Assembly (NCBI GenBank): GCA_013377095.1
Contig: JACAAY010000047.1
Coordinates: forward strand, 1-38,636
DNA: 38,636 bases
Source: Desulfuromonadales bacterium
GTDB lineage: Bacteria; Desulfobacterota; Desulfuromonadia; Geobacterales; Pseudopelobacteraceae
Direction: 5' to 3'
A program made the translations under genes and the position numbers. Numbering within the stretch: the stretch's first letter is position 1; every line of letters begins with the position of its first letter. The notes below the pieces were generated by a model. It saw only the letters and a list, made by a program, of their open reading frames with translations, was not told the origin of the DNA and did not search any database. Below are positions 22,950 to 31,347 of the stretch, piece after piece.

Positions 22950-23238
22950 TCAAATCTGTGAGTCGGCGTGTAAAAAAGCCCCACCTTTTGCCATAATCGG
23001 CGTCCAAAATTGACCCGCCCCAGCACCTTTCTCCCTCCAGCGGACATGCCACTTGTACGGTTCGATGATTTCCTGATCGGGGAGATCCAGGTTGGTCCAC
23101 AATCCTTCAAGTTCGATGTCCTGCACAAGAAGCAACTTCCCCTTTTTGTCGATGCTCCGCTCCGTAACCCGCATGATCCGGCGAAGGATGATGGCTCTCT
23201 CAATCTAGTCGGCATCCCTGTCGCATAGGAAGAAAAGT
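22950..23238 (-). pseudogene. Remnant of an IS1380-like (DDE) transposase
   Basis: Reading leftward: FFLCDRDAD-stop-IERAIILRRIMRVTERSIDK followed by GKLLLVQDIELEGLWTNLDL and PDQEIIEPYKWH. The VTERxIDxxGxxLLxxDIExExxWTxLDLP block is typical of IS1380-related transposases. An in-frame TAG (in the RDAD-stop-IER stretch) and loss of homology on both sides show decay. The left part (to 22950) continues open but reads as unrelated sequence (GQFWTPIMAKGGAFLHADS). It separates the respiratory genes from duplicated unit 2. Confidence 0.6.
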
Positions 23239-23276
23239 TGACTATTACCCGGATTTTATAGTGTCGTTGTAGGGCT

Positions 23277-23393
23277 AAATCTCCACTATGGGTTGGAAAA
23301 TCTACCGGTTCTTGACAGCCAGCCACAACATTATGTTGCGCAAACCAAAACAAAAAACTGTTTTACATTTAGGCTCAGTAAACCGTATATATT
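23277..23393 (+). promoter_or_regulatory. Regulatory module C
   Basis: Same order as modules A and B: AAATCTCCACTATGGGTTGG, TCTACCGGTT, palindrome CAACAT-T-ATGTTG (23326-23338), 21 nt, then GTTTTAC-N11-GTAAACC (23360-23384, one arm mismatch). TTTACA (23362-23367) and TATATT (23388-23393) would be -35/-10 elements. It lies 288 nt before OYE stump 2. Confidence 0.65.
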
Positions 23394-23667
23394 GTCAGAG
23401 ACAAAAATTATAACAACATTTCAATCAAGTTACATTCGGTGATGATCTTTTAAAAGGCATGCACATATAATTATGACGCAATAAATAAAGTCATTATAAA
23501 ATTAATAATGTGTTTATAATATATTTACTATTTATTGTATACGCAACTACTAAAGAGATGTGCAGCTGCTCGACACAAAATGATGTAAATATCTACTGTA
23601 TTGCACCATTAAGCAAAATGTCTTGTAGTTAAATTTCTTTTTAGCAACTAAAAACACAAGGAGAATA
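23394..23667 (+). other. AT-rich leader between module C and the duplicated unit
   Basis: About 275 nt without a gene, homologous but clearly diverged from 9753-10030. It ends in AAGGAG seven nt before the stump ATG, a much better ribosome binding site than in copy 1. Confidence 0.5.
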
Positions 23668-23671
23668 TGTC

Positions 23672-23893
23672 ATGGCTTACAAAGATGATCCGCACATGTT
23701 TAAACCGATTCAAGTTGAAAATCTGACAATCAAAAATCGTATTCATTTCACCCCAATGGTTCCCTGTGTTACCACGGGTGATGGTGAAGAAAATCACGAA
23801 ATGCTTGATTAGATTGGCATGCAAGCACGTATAGGTGTTGGATATGTCAAATATTACAGTTTAAATTCAAGTAAGATTCAATATTTATATTGA
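23672..23893 (+). pseudogene. OYE-family stump (copy 2)
   Basis: Same sequence as the stump at 10035-10256, including the in-frame TAG at 23810-23812. The better ribosome binding site means that a 46-residue peptide could be translated here, but nothing of the FMN-binding barrel beyond the first strand remains. Confidence 0.8.
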
Positions 23894-23927
23894 GATCAAT
23901 TTTTAAACCTAAAAGGAGATATTGAAA

Positions 23928-24689
23928 ATGTCAAAGAGATTGGAAAATAAAGTAGCTATAATTACTGGGGCAACATCAGGCATTGGGTATGCGACAGCTA
24001 TTCTTTTTGCAAAAGAGGGTGCTGAAGTAGTTTTGGCTGGACGTCGTGAAAACCTTGGCAACGAACTGGTAGATAAAATTAAGAGTCAAGGCGGAAAAGC
24101 TGTTTTTGTCAAAACAGACGCAACGAAACTAGACGATCTCAAACATCTTGTTAAAACAGCTGCTGATCTCCATGGACGAATTGATATCCTTGTAAATAAC
24201 GCAGGTGTCTTGACAGCATTCAACTTCACTGAAATGGATGAAGTGAAAGACTTTGATACTACTTTTAACCTCAATGTAAAATCATACTTCCTGCTCTGTA
24301 AAGAAGTTCTGCCCTACATGGTAGAACAAAGGAGCGGTTCTATCGTTAATACAGCTTCTATTGGCGGTATAATAGGTATACCTCACTGTCCCGCTTATTC
24401 TGCAAGCAAAGGAGCGATTGTTATGTTTACTAAATCCTTGGCTGGTGAATATGCCAAGGCAGGAATACGCGTAAACGCCATCCTTCCAGGTCTGACAAAT
24501 TCAGAAATGGTTCCCGTCGGTAGTGACTTTGAAAAAGAGGCTATTGTAGGTGTACCGATTGGAAGAGCGGCCGCTCCAGAAGAAATCGCCGCAGGCACAT
24601 TGTTTTTGGCAAGTGATGAGTCTTCATTCTGCGTAGGTACTTGTTTGGTTGTTGACGGCGGCGCCACATCCGTGGACCGCGTTTGCTGA
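23928..24689 (+). CDS. Short-chain dehydrogenase/reductase (SDR), copy 2
   Basis: Identical in protein and DNA to the gene at 10291-11052: 253 residues, TGATSGIG, NNAG, S144-Y157-K161. Here it is followed, after the shared hairpin and about 120 unrelated nt, by nfnA. If read through, it would share a transcript with the NADPH-generating NfnAB pair, which fits a reductase using NADPH. Two identical copies under two diverged but related upstream regions may give dosage or separate timing (inference). Confidence 0.9.
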   Translation: MSKRLENKVAIITGATSGIGYATAILFAKEGAEVVLAGRRENLGNELVDKIKSQGGKAVFVKTDATKLDDLKHLVKTAADLHGRIDILVNNAGVLTAFNFTEMDEVKDFDTTFNLNVKSYFLLCKEVLPYMVEQRSGSIVNTASIGGIIGIPHCPAYSASKGAIVMFTKSLAGEYAKAGIRVNAILPGLTNSEMVPVGSDFEKEAIVGVPIGRAAAPEEIAAGTLFLASDESSFCVGTCLVVDGGATSVDRVC

Positions 24690-24810
24690 AGCGGGGCAAG
24701 CCACGTCTGACCATCTCTCCGGCTTCAACCCGTAGGCGGCATTGGATCTGGAAGTGTCTGAATTTTTGTTGATGACTGTACCCCAAAGGAATTACTCAGT
24801 CTGTTTGTCA

Positions 24811-24849
24811 TGGCACACCTCCATGTATACATCCCACGGAGGTGTGCCA
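24811..24849. repeat. 12-bp perfect inverted repeat after SDR copy 2
   Basis: Copy of the hairpin at 11174-11212, inside the duplicated segment. Confidence 0.6.
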
Positions 24850-25030
24850 TTGGCAAACTGTTTCCAAGAGGATTACACAACGAAAGCACACTTCAAGCGA
24901 CGCCCATCTCCCTGACACTTGATGCTCCCGCATACAATGCTTTTATGTACAGACTTCTCCCGAGAAGCTACGGGAGTCCTGCGGGGTTGGCCGGAACTAC
25001 CTTTTATCAATACATTTTATTGAGGTTTAC

Positions 25031-25882
25031 ATGCACAAAATACATCTAAAAAAAATGCTAATGGCGCGGACGTGGCAGATGAGGGTTTCGGCGCCATTGA
25101 TAGCGCGGAAGTGCCAGCCGGGACAATTCCTGATGCTGCGCATCCATGAGGACGGGGAGAGGATACCGCTCACTATCGCCGACTGGGACCGGGAAGCCGG
25201 GACCATCGACATCTACTTTCAAGAGATAGGCGCCAGCACGGAACTCCTGGCAACTCTTGAGGTTGGTGACAATATTCTGGACGTGGTTGGCCCCCTGGGC
25301 AACCCTTCTGAAATCGAAAAGCTGGACGGCACCTTCGTCATGGTTGGCGGGGGCTTCGGTATCGCCGCCGGATACCCCGTGGCCCGCGCTTTCAAGGAAG
25401 TGGGAAATCGGGTTATTGCAGTGCTCGGGGCCAAGACTCGCGATCTTTTGATCTGTGAAGAGATGCTCAAAGCCGTGTGTGATGAAGTCCATGTTGCCAC
25501 CAATGATGGCAGTTACGGGAAACAGGGAATGGTTTCCGATGTTTTGCAGGGTCTTCTTGACAGAGGGGAAGACATCAAGCTTGTCTTCCCTGTTGGCCCT
25601 CCCATTATGATGAAAGTTATCTCTCAGATGACATTGCCTCTTAACATAAAGACAATCGTTTCGCTTAACTCGGTCATGGTGGACGGCACCGGAATGTGCG
25701 GCGGGTGTCGGGTCACCGTAGCGGGCAAAACCCGTTTCGTCTGTTCCGAAGGAATCGATTTCAATGGCCATGAAGTGAATTGGGACGAGATGATGTCCCG
25801 GCAGAAGATGTATGGCCAATTCGAGGTTGAAGCCCTGAATCACTACCATGAACACGGCTCCTGCTGGGGAGGTGACCGGTGA
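25031..25882 (+). CDS. nfnA: NADH-dependent reduced ferredoxin:NADP+ oxidoreductase, small subunit NfnA
   Basis: 283 residues. The order is a flavin-binding barrel (PGQFLMLRI, then RIPLTIADWD), an NAD-binding domain (VGGGFGIAAGYPVARA) and a C-terminal [2Fe-2S] site with Cys in DGTGMCGGCRVTV and FVCSEG. NfnAB couples NADH, NADPH and ferredoxin by flavin-based electron bifurcation in the cytoplasm of anaerobes. GAGG precedes ATG 25031. Its stop overlaps the GTG start of nfnB by 4 nt, so the two are translationally coupled. Homologues are often mislabelled sulfide dehydrogenase or dihydroorotate dehydrogenase electron-transfer subunits; the paired large subunit settles the reading. Confidence 0.9.
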   Translation: MHKIHLKKMLMARTWQMRVSAPLIARKCQPGQFLMLRIHEDGERIPLTIADWDREAGTIDIYFQEIGASTELLATLEVGDNILDVVGPLGNPSEIEKLDGTFVMVGGGFGIAAGYPVARAFKEVGNRVIAVLGAKTRDLLICEEMLKAVCDEVHVATNDGSYGKQGMVSDVLQGLLDRGEDIKLVFPVGPPIMMKVISQMTLPLNIKTIVSLNSVMVDGTGMCGGCRVTVAGKTRFVCSEGIDFNGHEVNWDEMMSRQKMYGQFEVEALNHYHEHGSCWGGDR

Positions 25883-27306
25883 AAGAGCTAACCATAGCCC
25901 AGCGCTGTGCCATCCCTCGTCATCCAATGCTTCATCAGGATCCTGTCGAACGGGTGCAGAATTTTAACGAAGTAGCTGTCGGCTGGGACCGGGGGACCGC
26001 CATGGAGGAAGCCCAACGCTGTCTTTTGTGCAAAAATCCCCAGTGTGTCGTCAACTGCCCAGCTGAAATTGATATCCCAGGTTTTGTCAAAAAGATTGCA
26101 GACGGAGAATTCCTGGAAGCCGCCCGCATCCTGCGGGAAAACTCCGCATTACCTGCTGTCTGTGGTCGGGTTTGCCCCCAGGAAACCCAGTGTGAGCTCA
26201 CCTGTGTTATGGCCAAGAAGTATGAACCAGTGGCTATTGGACGCCTGGAGAGGTTTGCCAGCGACTACGCACTGTTTGAAGAAGAGCTTCCGGTTCCCAT
26301 TCTCGCGCCTCCAACCGGCAAGAAGGTCGCCGTTGTGGGCGCTGGTCCCGCCGGCATTACCGTAGCCGGAGACCTGATCAAGCTGGGTCACGACGTTACC
26401 CTCTACGAGGCTCTACATCAACCTGGTGGCGTCCTTGTCTACGGCATTCCTGAATTCCGGCTTCCCAAGGAGATTGTTCGGCTTGAGGTTGAGGTTATCC
26501 GCAAACTCGGAGTAAAGATTGTTAATAACTTCGTGGTGGGCCGTACCGCCACCGTGGACGAACTACTGGAGGAATTCGACGCAGTCTTTCTCGGCAACGG
26601 AGCTGGAGCGCCCAGCTTTCTCAATATTCCCGGAGAAAACCTGAACGGCGTTTACTCGGCCAGCGAATATCTGACCCGCTGTAATCTGATGAAGGCCTAT
26701 AAGTTTCCCACCCAAAACACGCCTGTAGCACAAGGCAAGAAGGTGGCGGTCCTGGGTGGCGGCAACGTGGCCATGGACGCGGTGCGCATGTCTCTAAGGC
26801 TGGGAGCGGACCAAGCTACTATTCTCTACCGTCGGAGCCGCAAAGAGATGCCTGCCCGCATCGAAGAGATCGAGAACGCTGAAGAAGAAGGCGTGAAATT
26901 CCACTACCTGGTCAATCCGGTTCGCTTTATAGGCAACGAACACAACTGGGTAACTGGCGTGGAGTGCCTGCGCATGGAACTGGGAGAGCCGGATGATTCG
27001 GGACGCCGTCGCCCCATTCCCGTCAAGGGGTCTGAGTTCGTTGTGGATGTGGACATGGTTGTAGTGGCCATCGGCCAGAACGCCAACCCCATTGTTGCCT
27101 CCACTGCTACCGGAGTAAAGACTAACAAGTGGGGCTACTTCATCGCCGATGATGATGGCCGCTGCACCAAGCCAGGTGTTTTCGCAGGTGGTGACATTGT
27201 CACCGGGGCCGCTACCGTTATCTTGGCCATCGGTGCTGGAAAGAAGGCCGCACGGGCCATGCATGAGTACCTCAATGATGGTACATGGCCAGTGAATGCA
27301 GCCTAG
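25879..27306 (+). CDS. nfnB: NfnB large subunit (GltD-like, NADPH-binding)
   Basis: 475 residues. N-terminal Cys clusters CLLCKNPQCVVNCP and CGRVCPQETQCELTC hold two [4Fe-4S] centres. An FAD fold (GAGPAGITVAGDL) and an NADPH fold (VLGGGNVAMDAVRMSLRLGA) follow, and the C-terminal AGGDIVTGAATVILAIGAGK contacts FAD. This is the layout of glutamate-synthase small-subunit-like proteins; the adjoining NfnA and absence of a large GltB subunit favour Nfn. The GTG start at 25879 lies inside nfnA. It would make NADPH for the SDR enzymes of the locus. Confidence 0.9.
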   Translation: MKELTIAQRCAIPRHPMLHQDPVERVQNFNEVAVGWDRGTAMEEAQRCLLCKNPQCVVNCPAEIDIPGFVKKIADGEFLEAARILRENSALPAVCGRVCPQETQCELTCVMAKKYEPVAIGRLERFASDYALFEEELPVPILAPPTGKKVAVVGAGPAGITVAGDLIKLGHDVTLYEALHQPGGVLVYGIPEFRLPKEIVRLEVEVIRKLGVKIVNNFVVGRTATVDELLEEFDAVFLGNGAGAPSFLNIPGENLNGVYSASEYLTRCNLMKAYKFPTQNTPVAQGKKVAVLGGGNVAMDAVRMSLRLGADQATILYRRSRKEMPARIEEIENAEEEGVKFHYLVNPVRFIGNEHNWVTGVECLRMELGEPDDSGRRRPIPVKGSEFVVDVDMVVVAIGQNANPIVASTATGVKTNKWGYFIADDDGRCTKPGVFAGGDIVTGAATVILAIGAGKKAARAMHEYLNDGTWPVNAA

Positions 27307-27463
27307 CTCATGGAAATCGCGTAACGGGAAAAAATGTGCAGACGAGAAAATGCTTCTGCAATCGACAGCCGACATCTAATCGAAAATAGATAGTAGTAGG
27401 TTGATACTGCTTGAGCTTCACCAAAATCCAAATAGTCGGATCATATCGACAGGGAGTAATACA

Positions 27464-28372
27464 ATGAAGATCACAGGTTTTTCTCTGAAAAATCTTGCCG
27501 TCCTTACCTTGTACGCCTGCAGCGTGCTCTGTGCGGCTAATGCTGGAGCTACCGAAGGTGGCGGAGGGAGCTCTCCACTCGGAGCTGAGGGTGTTATGTC
27601 CGCTGCCCTGCCCCCTCCTGGATTCTATTACCTCAACTACCTCACACATTATTCTGCTGACCGCCTCAACGATAAAAACGGTAACAAACTGCCGGTTGAT
27701 TTTCATGTCGGCGCCACTGCCGATGTTTCCCGCTTTGTGTATATGACCAACTATCACCTGCTGGGAGGTCTTTTCGGTGTTTATGCTGTTGTTCCCTTGG
27801 TCCATGTCAGCGCGACGATTGGTGGTGTTGGCAACACGACAAGTGGTGTGGGCGATATGACGTTTTCTCCGTTTATGCTTTCCTGGCACGGAAAAAGTCT
27901 CTGGCATGCTGCAACCGCAATTGAGTTTACTGCACCAACAGGCTCTTACGACAAAAGCAGACTTGCAAACGTAGGCAGAAACTACTGGACGTTTCAGCCA
28001 ATTGTGAACGTAACTCTGCTCACTGAAAGTGGCCTGGATCTGACTACTAAGATTATGTATGACATCAACACCGAAAATACCGACACCCACTACACCTCCG
28101 GTCATGAATTCCATTTTGACTATGCAAGCACCTATCACTGGGGGGCGTGGAATATAGGGGCAACTGGATATTTTTATAAACAGGTAACGAAAGACCATGG
28201 TGCTGGTGCAGGCGCCAATGGCGGCAATAAAGGGCAGGTATTTGCTGTCGGCCCTACTGTCAAATATAGTTACAAGAACATGAGCCTGGAAGCCAAGTAT
28301 CAAAAAGAAATGCTCGCTGAAAACAAGGCTGAAGGCGACAGGTACTGGCTGAAACTGATCTGGGCTTTTTAA
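27464..28372 (+). CDS. Outer-membrane SphA/Phenol_MetA_deg-type protein
   Basis: 302 residues with a signal peptide (MKITGFSLKNLAVLTLYACS, cleavage near AGA-TEG). The mature part, beginning with LPPPGFYYLNYLTHYSADRL, is rich in alternating aromatic strands and ends in WLKLIWAF, a typical outer-membrane barrel terminus. Family members (MetA-pathway, SphA) are found in gene clusters for phenol or other aromatic degradation and are thought to pass hydrophobic substrates. GGGAG precedes ATG 27464. It follows nfnB by about 160 nt and is closed off by a strong terminator. Confidence 0.85.
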   Translation: MKITGFSLKNLAVLTLYACSVLCAANAGATEGGGGSSPLGAEGVMSAALPPPGFYYLNYLTHYSADRLNDKNGNKLPVDFHVGATADVSRFVYMTNYHLLGGLFGVYAVVPLVHVSATIGGVGNTTSGVGDMTFSPFMLSWHGKSLWHAATAIEFTAPTGSYDKSRLANVGRNYWTFQPIVNVTLLTESGLDLTTKIMYDINTENTDTHYTSGHEFHFDYASTYHWGAWNIGATGYFYKQVTKDHGAGAGANGGNKGQVFAVGPTVKYSYKNMSLEAKYQKEMLAENKAEGDRYWLKLIWAF

Positions 28373-28419
28373 GATGCTTCAACCAAAGGCTTACTCACGT
28401 GAGCCGCCTCCTTGTTATC

Positions 28420-28449
28420 GGGGGGGGAGCAATCCCCCCCCCTTTTTTT
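28420..28449 (+). terminator. Intrinsic terminator between the outer-membrane gene and ribBA
   Basis: Eight G (28420-28427), loop AGCAAT, nine C (28434-28442) and seven T. This is a very strong plus-strand terminator, 48 nt after the outer-membrane gene stop. Confidence 0.9.
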
Positions 28450-28474
28450 AACAGATTCAGAAAGAGAGACGATC

Positions 28475-29677
28475 ATGGCATGCGCATCCATAGAACAAGC
28501 GATAGTTGATATCCGCCAAGGCAAAATGGTCATTCTGGTCGACGATGAAGACAGGGAGAACGAGGGCGACCTGACCATGGCAGCCGAGATGTGCACCCCG
28601 GAAGCGATCAACTTCATGGCCCGCTTCGGGCGAGGCCTGATCTGCCTGACCATGACTGGTGAACTGTGTGACAGACTCGATCTGCCTCCGATGGTTGCCC
28701 ATAATAACTCCCCCTTTGAAACCGCCTTCACTGTTTCCATCGAAGCCCGCCGTGGTGTCACCACTGGCATCTCCGCCGCCGATCGGTCCCAGACCATTCT
28801 GACCGCCATTGCCGACACAACCGGTCCGGCGGACCTTTCCCGTCCTGGTCACATCTTTCCCCTGCGGGCTCGCGAGGGGGGAGTGCTGACCCGCACCGGT
28901 CAGACTGAAGGTTCCGTTGACTTGGCCCGTCTGGCAGGACTCAAGCCGGCCGGCATCATCTGCGAGATCATGAACGAAGACGGCACTATGGCCCGTATGC
29001 CGCAGCTCAAGGAGTTTGCCCTGCGGCATGGCATCAGGATCTGTACCGTTGCCGACTTGGTGGCCTATCGGTTACGGCATGAATCGCTGGTTCACCGGGC
29101 CGCCGCGGCTTCTCTGCCTACCCGTTTCGGGGAATTCAACGTAATTGTCTATGAAAATGACGTGGACGGATTGGAACATTTAGCACTGGTTAAGGGTGAG
29201 ATCAGATCTGAAGATCCGGTGCTCGTGCGGGTTCATTCCGAGTGCATGACCGGTGACGTCTTCGGCAGTCTACGATGCGACTGCGGCAGTCAGCTTGGGC
29301 GTGCGATGGAAATGGTCAGCAATCAGGGAAGTGGCATTATTCTCTACCTGCGCCAAGAAGGACGCGGAATTGGCCTAATCAATAAATTAAAAGCCTATGC
29401 TCTCCAAGACGATGGAAAAGACACGGTAGAAGCAAATATGGAACTGGGATTCAAGGCGGACCTCAGGGAGTACGGAATCGGTGCTCAAATTTTATCAGAC
29501 CTCGGCGCCCGAAAAATAAGACTTATGACCAACAACCCCCGCAAAATAATTGGTTTGCAGGGCCATGGCCTTGAGATTGTTGATCGGGTGCCTTTGGAGA
29601 TGGTGGCTAGTGGAACCAATATTCGCTACCTCAGAACCAAACAGGAAAAGATGGGCCACCTGCTGGTGAATCTGTAG
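28475..29677 (+). CDS. ribBA: Bifunctional 3,4-dihydroxy-2-butanone 4-phosphate synthase / GTP cyclohydrolase II
   Basis: 400 residues. The N-terminal half (about 1-200) has [11 protein letters not shown] and [15 protein letters not shown], the ribulose-5-phosphate-using RibB domain. The C-terminal half (about 205-400) has the zinc Cys pattern [20 protein letters not shown] and [13 protein letters not shown] of RibA. Together they start both branches of riboflavin synthesis. ATG 28475 is preceded by AGAGAG; an upstream ATG at 28412 would run through the terminator hairpin and is unlikely. I see no FMN riboswitch in the roughly 100 nt upstream. A single-copy rib gene away from ribH is unusual and suggests extra flavin supply for the flavoenzymes here. 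Confidence 0.93.
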   Translation: MACASIEQAIVDIRQGKMVILVDDEDRENEGDLTMAAEMCTPEAINFMARFGRGLICLTMTGELCDRLDLPPMVAHNNSPFETAFTVSIEARRGVTTGISAADRSQTILTAIADTTGPADLSRPGHIFPLRAREGGVLTRTGQTEGSVDLARLAGLKPAGIICEIMNEDGTMARMPQLKEFALRHGIRICTVADLVAYRLRHESLVHRAAAASLPTRFGEFNVIVYENDVDGLEHLALVKGEIRSEDPVLVRVHSECMTGDVFGSLRCDCGSQLGRAMEMVSNQGSGIILYLRQEGRGIGLINKLKAYALQDDGKDTVEANMELGFKADLREYGIGAQILSDLGARKIRLMTNNPRKIIGLQGHGLEIVDRVPLEMVASGTNIRYLRTKQEKMGHLLVNL

Positions 29678-29825
29678 CACACAGCTGACCTGGATTATTC
29701 AAATGCAACCTGTGCGAGAAGGGTGGCGATCATCGTTTTGCTTGTAACTTTGTTTTCACCATCATTCTAATTAAATGTTGTTTCAATAAGCTCAACAATA
29801 TTTTGGAAAATTGAGAGGCCTATAA

Positions 29826-30959
29826 ATGGAAAATCAATACGGTAGTACGCTTGCAGTGACACTTGAAGGATCGGAGTTTGGTACGCCGATAACTAAAACC
29901 GCAAGTATATCGCAGCTGGCTGTTCTCTTTATGATCCATGCGGCAGCAAGCTGGTGTCTCATGTATTTTCTCCCGTCTAAATTTGTGTTCACACTCATTA
30001 TCCCGGCTACATTTTATTCATTATTTGGTTTCATAGTTTTCTCGCCTCTTATATCAGGTGGTTGGCCTTTTGCACCTCCATTTGGAAACTGGAGGCCTGA
30101 ATCTGGTTTTTGGAAGCCAGGACTTTTAACAACGTTACTCGTATGTGTTCTTACCGTCCTCGGACCTATTCTAAGTGTGAATGTGTTTCCTAAAATACCT
30201 CTTTTTCCCGTTGGGATCTGGTGGGGTATTATATTGTTTGCAGTCACCCTCTGGTATGGTTTGACGTGGAATGGGTGGCCTTTAAACCAGATTGCGTCTC
30301 CTGCTATCCGTTGTTTTGGGGGAGCTGCAATAATTATTATCATCTCCGTACTGCTCTGGACCCAGGTGAACTTGAGTGGCACTCCATTCGCTGGTAAATC
30401 CTATGACCCAAAAGGACCTTTACAGGCTGAATGGCTATTCGGCTGCTTAGTTTGGATTATTGCGTGGATGCAAATATTCTCAAATGCAGCGTGCTTTCAA
30501 CAGTGGCCCTTTTATAAGATGAAAAAACCTTGGTGTGAACTGGCCACGACAGCTGTGATAATCACGCTAGGGTATTTTACGTGGACAATTAGCTTGCGAT
30601 ATTTATCGCCAACCTTCTCATCCGCAGCAATTGCTGGTTCATTGATTGGTGTAATTTATTTTCATGGCGCTGTCTTCGGTCTCTATCCATTTGGGAAATA
30701 TAAACAACCTCTGCGTGGAATCCTCTGTCTTGCATTAAATCTTGTTTGTGTCTGTCTTTGGATCCCCCTTGTAAAACTGATGATGCAACCAATTTTGCTT
30801 AAAGTTCAGGCGCTTGGACTTCCATTTGATTCTAACGTACTGGCCGTCATGTACACTCTCCATTTTGTTGCACTGACAATTACGGCTCATCTCTTCTTTT
30901 TCCTTCGTGCACCATTACCCCCAGCGGGTCCTCCTCTTCCACCAGAAGAAATTATTTAG
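29826..30959 (+). CDS. Unrecognised polytopic membrane protein
   Basis: 377 residues with about nine to ten hydrophobic helices, many Trp/Pro/Gly-rich turns (GGWPFAPPFGNW, WYGLTWNGWPLNQ) and a Pro-rich C-terminus (LPPAGPPLPPEE). No signal peptide, no heme or Fe-S motifs. GAGAGG precedes ATG 29826. I do not recognise a family. It stands alone between ribBA and nadK with about 150 and 390 nt on either side. A transporter or a membrane carrier protein is possible but unsupported. Confidence 0.7.
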   Translation: MENQYGSTLAVTLEGSEFGTPITKTASISQLAVLFMIHAAASWCLMYFLPSKFVFTLIIPATFYSLFGFIVFSPLISGGWPFAPPFGNWRPESGFWKPGLLTTLLVCVLTVLGPILSVNVFPKIPLFPVGIWWGIILFAVTLWYGLTWNGWPLNQIASPAIRCFGGAAIIIIISVLLWTQVNLSGTPFAGKSYDPKGPLQAEWLFGCLVWIIAWMQIFSNAACFQQWPFYKMKKPWCELATTAVIITLGYFTWTISLRYLSPTFSSAAIAGSLIGVIYFHGAVFGLYPFGKYKQPLRGILCLALNLVCVCLWIPLVKLMMQPILLKVQALGLPFDSNVLAVMYTLHFVALTITAHLFFFLRAPLPPAGPPLPPEEII

Positions 30960-31347
30960 GGACTCGAAATTATTGATAACGTTTTTGATCGTAGGGGCGA
31001 AGCATGTTTCATCTGCTTCGCCCGCCTTTGATCTCCGTGGCAAAAGGGCGAAGCAGGTTATGCGCTTGCTTCTCTCCTGCAGGTATAAACGCAAAGTTGA
31101 CAATTTCCAGCTTCCTTAGTTCGTCAACGTGGAGAATGAAGAATTGCAGCGAAGTAAGGAATGAGAAGAAAGTTCAAGACAGAAAAACACTTCGCCTCTT
31201 TGACCATGAAAAAGGATAGAACCAAAATCCGATCAAGAGGAAGCTGTTTGAGATTAAGTATATGTAATAACTTTAGAGGTTAGGCGCTCGTACTAGACAG
31301 AACCATCTACTGTGTCACTAAAGCATCAACACGTTGTCAGGTAAATC
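30960..31347. other. Gene-poor stretch between the membrane protein and nadK
   Basis: 388 nt without a supported gene. It holds the hairpin at 30995-31023 and a partial third copy of its arm (GGGCGAAGCAGG, about 31047). No ribosome binding site precedes any of the short frames. Confidence 0.4.
30995..31023. terminator. Hairpin after the membrane-protein gene, possible terminator
   Basis: GGGCGAAGCA and TGCTTCGCCC form a perfect 10-bp stem with a 9-nt loop, 36 nt after the stop codon. No clean T-run follows, so termination may be weak; a repeat-element origin is also possible. Confidence 0.45.

Larger units (their letters stand above)
23668..24908 (+). repeat. 1,241-bp perfect direct repeat, copy 2
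   Basis: Same content as 10031-11271: OYE stump, SDR gene, 12-bp inverted repeat and short downstream spacer. I saw no base difference. Downstream, unrelated DNA leads to nfnA. Confidence 0.95.

Noticed and set aside
25031-27306. Reading nfnAB as sulfide dehydrogenase or glutamate synthase
   Set aside because: No large GltB subunit is present, and the paired overlapping genes with [2Fe-2S] plus two [4Fe-4S] sites match the NfnAB layout.
28375-28474. FMN riboswitch before ribBA
   Set aside because: The 100-nt upstream region is taken up by the G8/C9 terminator hairpin and lacks the conserved RFN helices.
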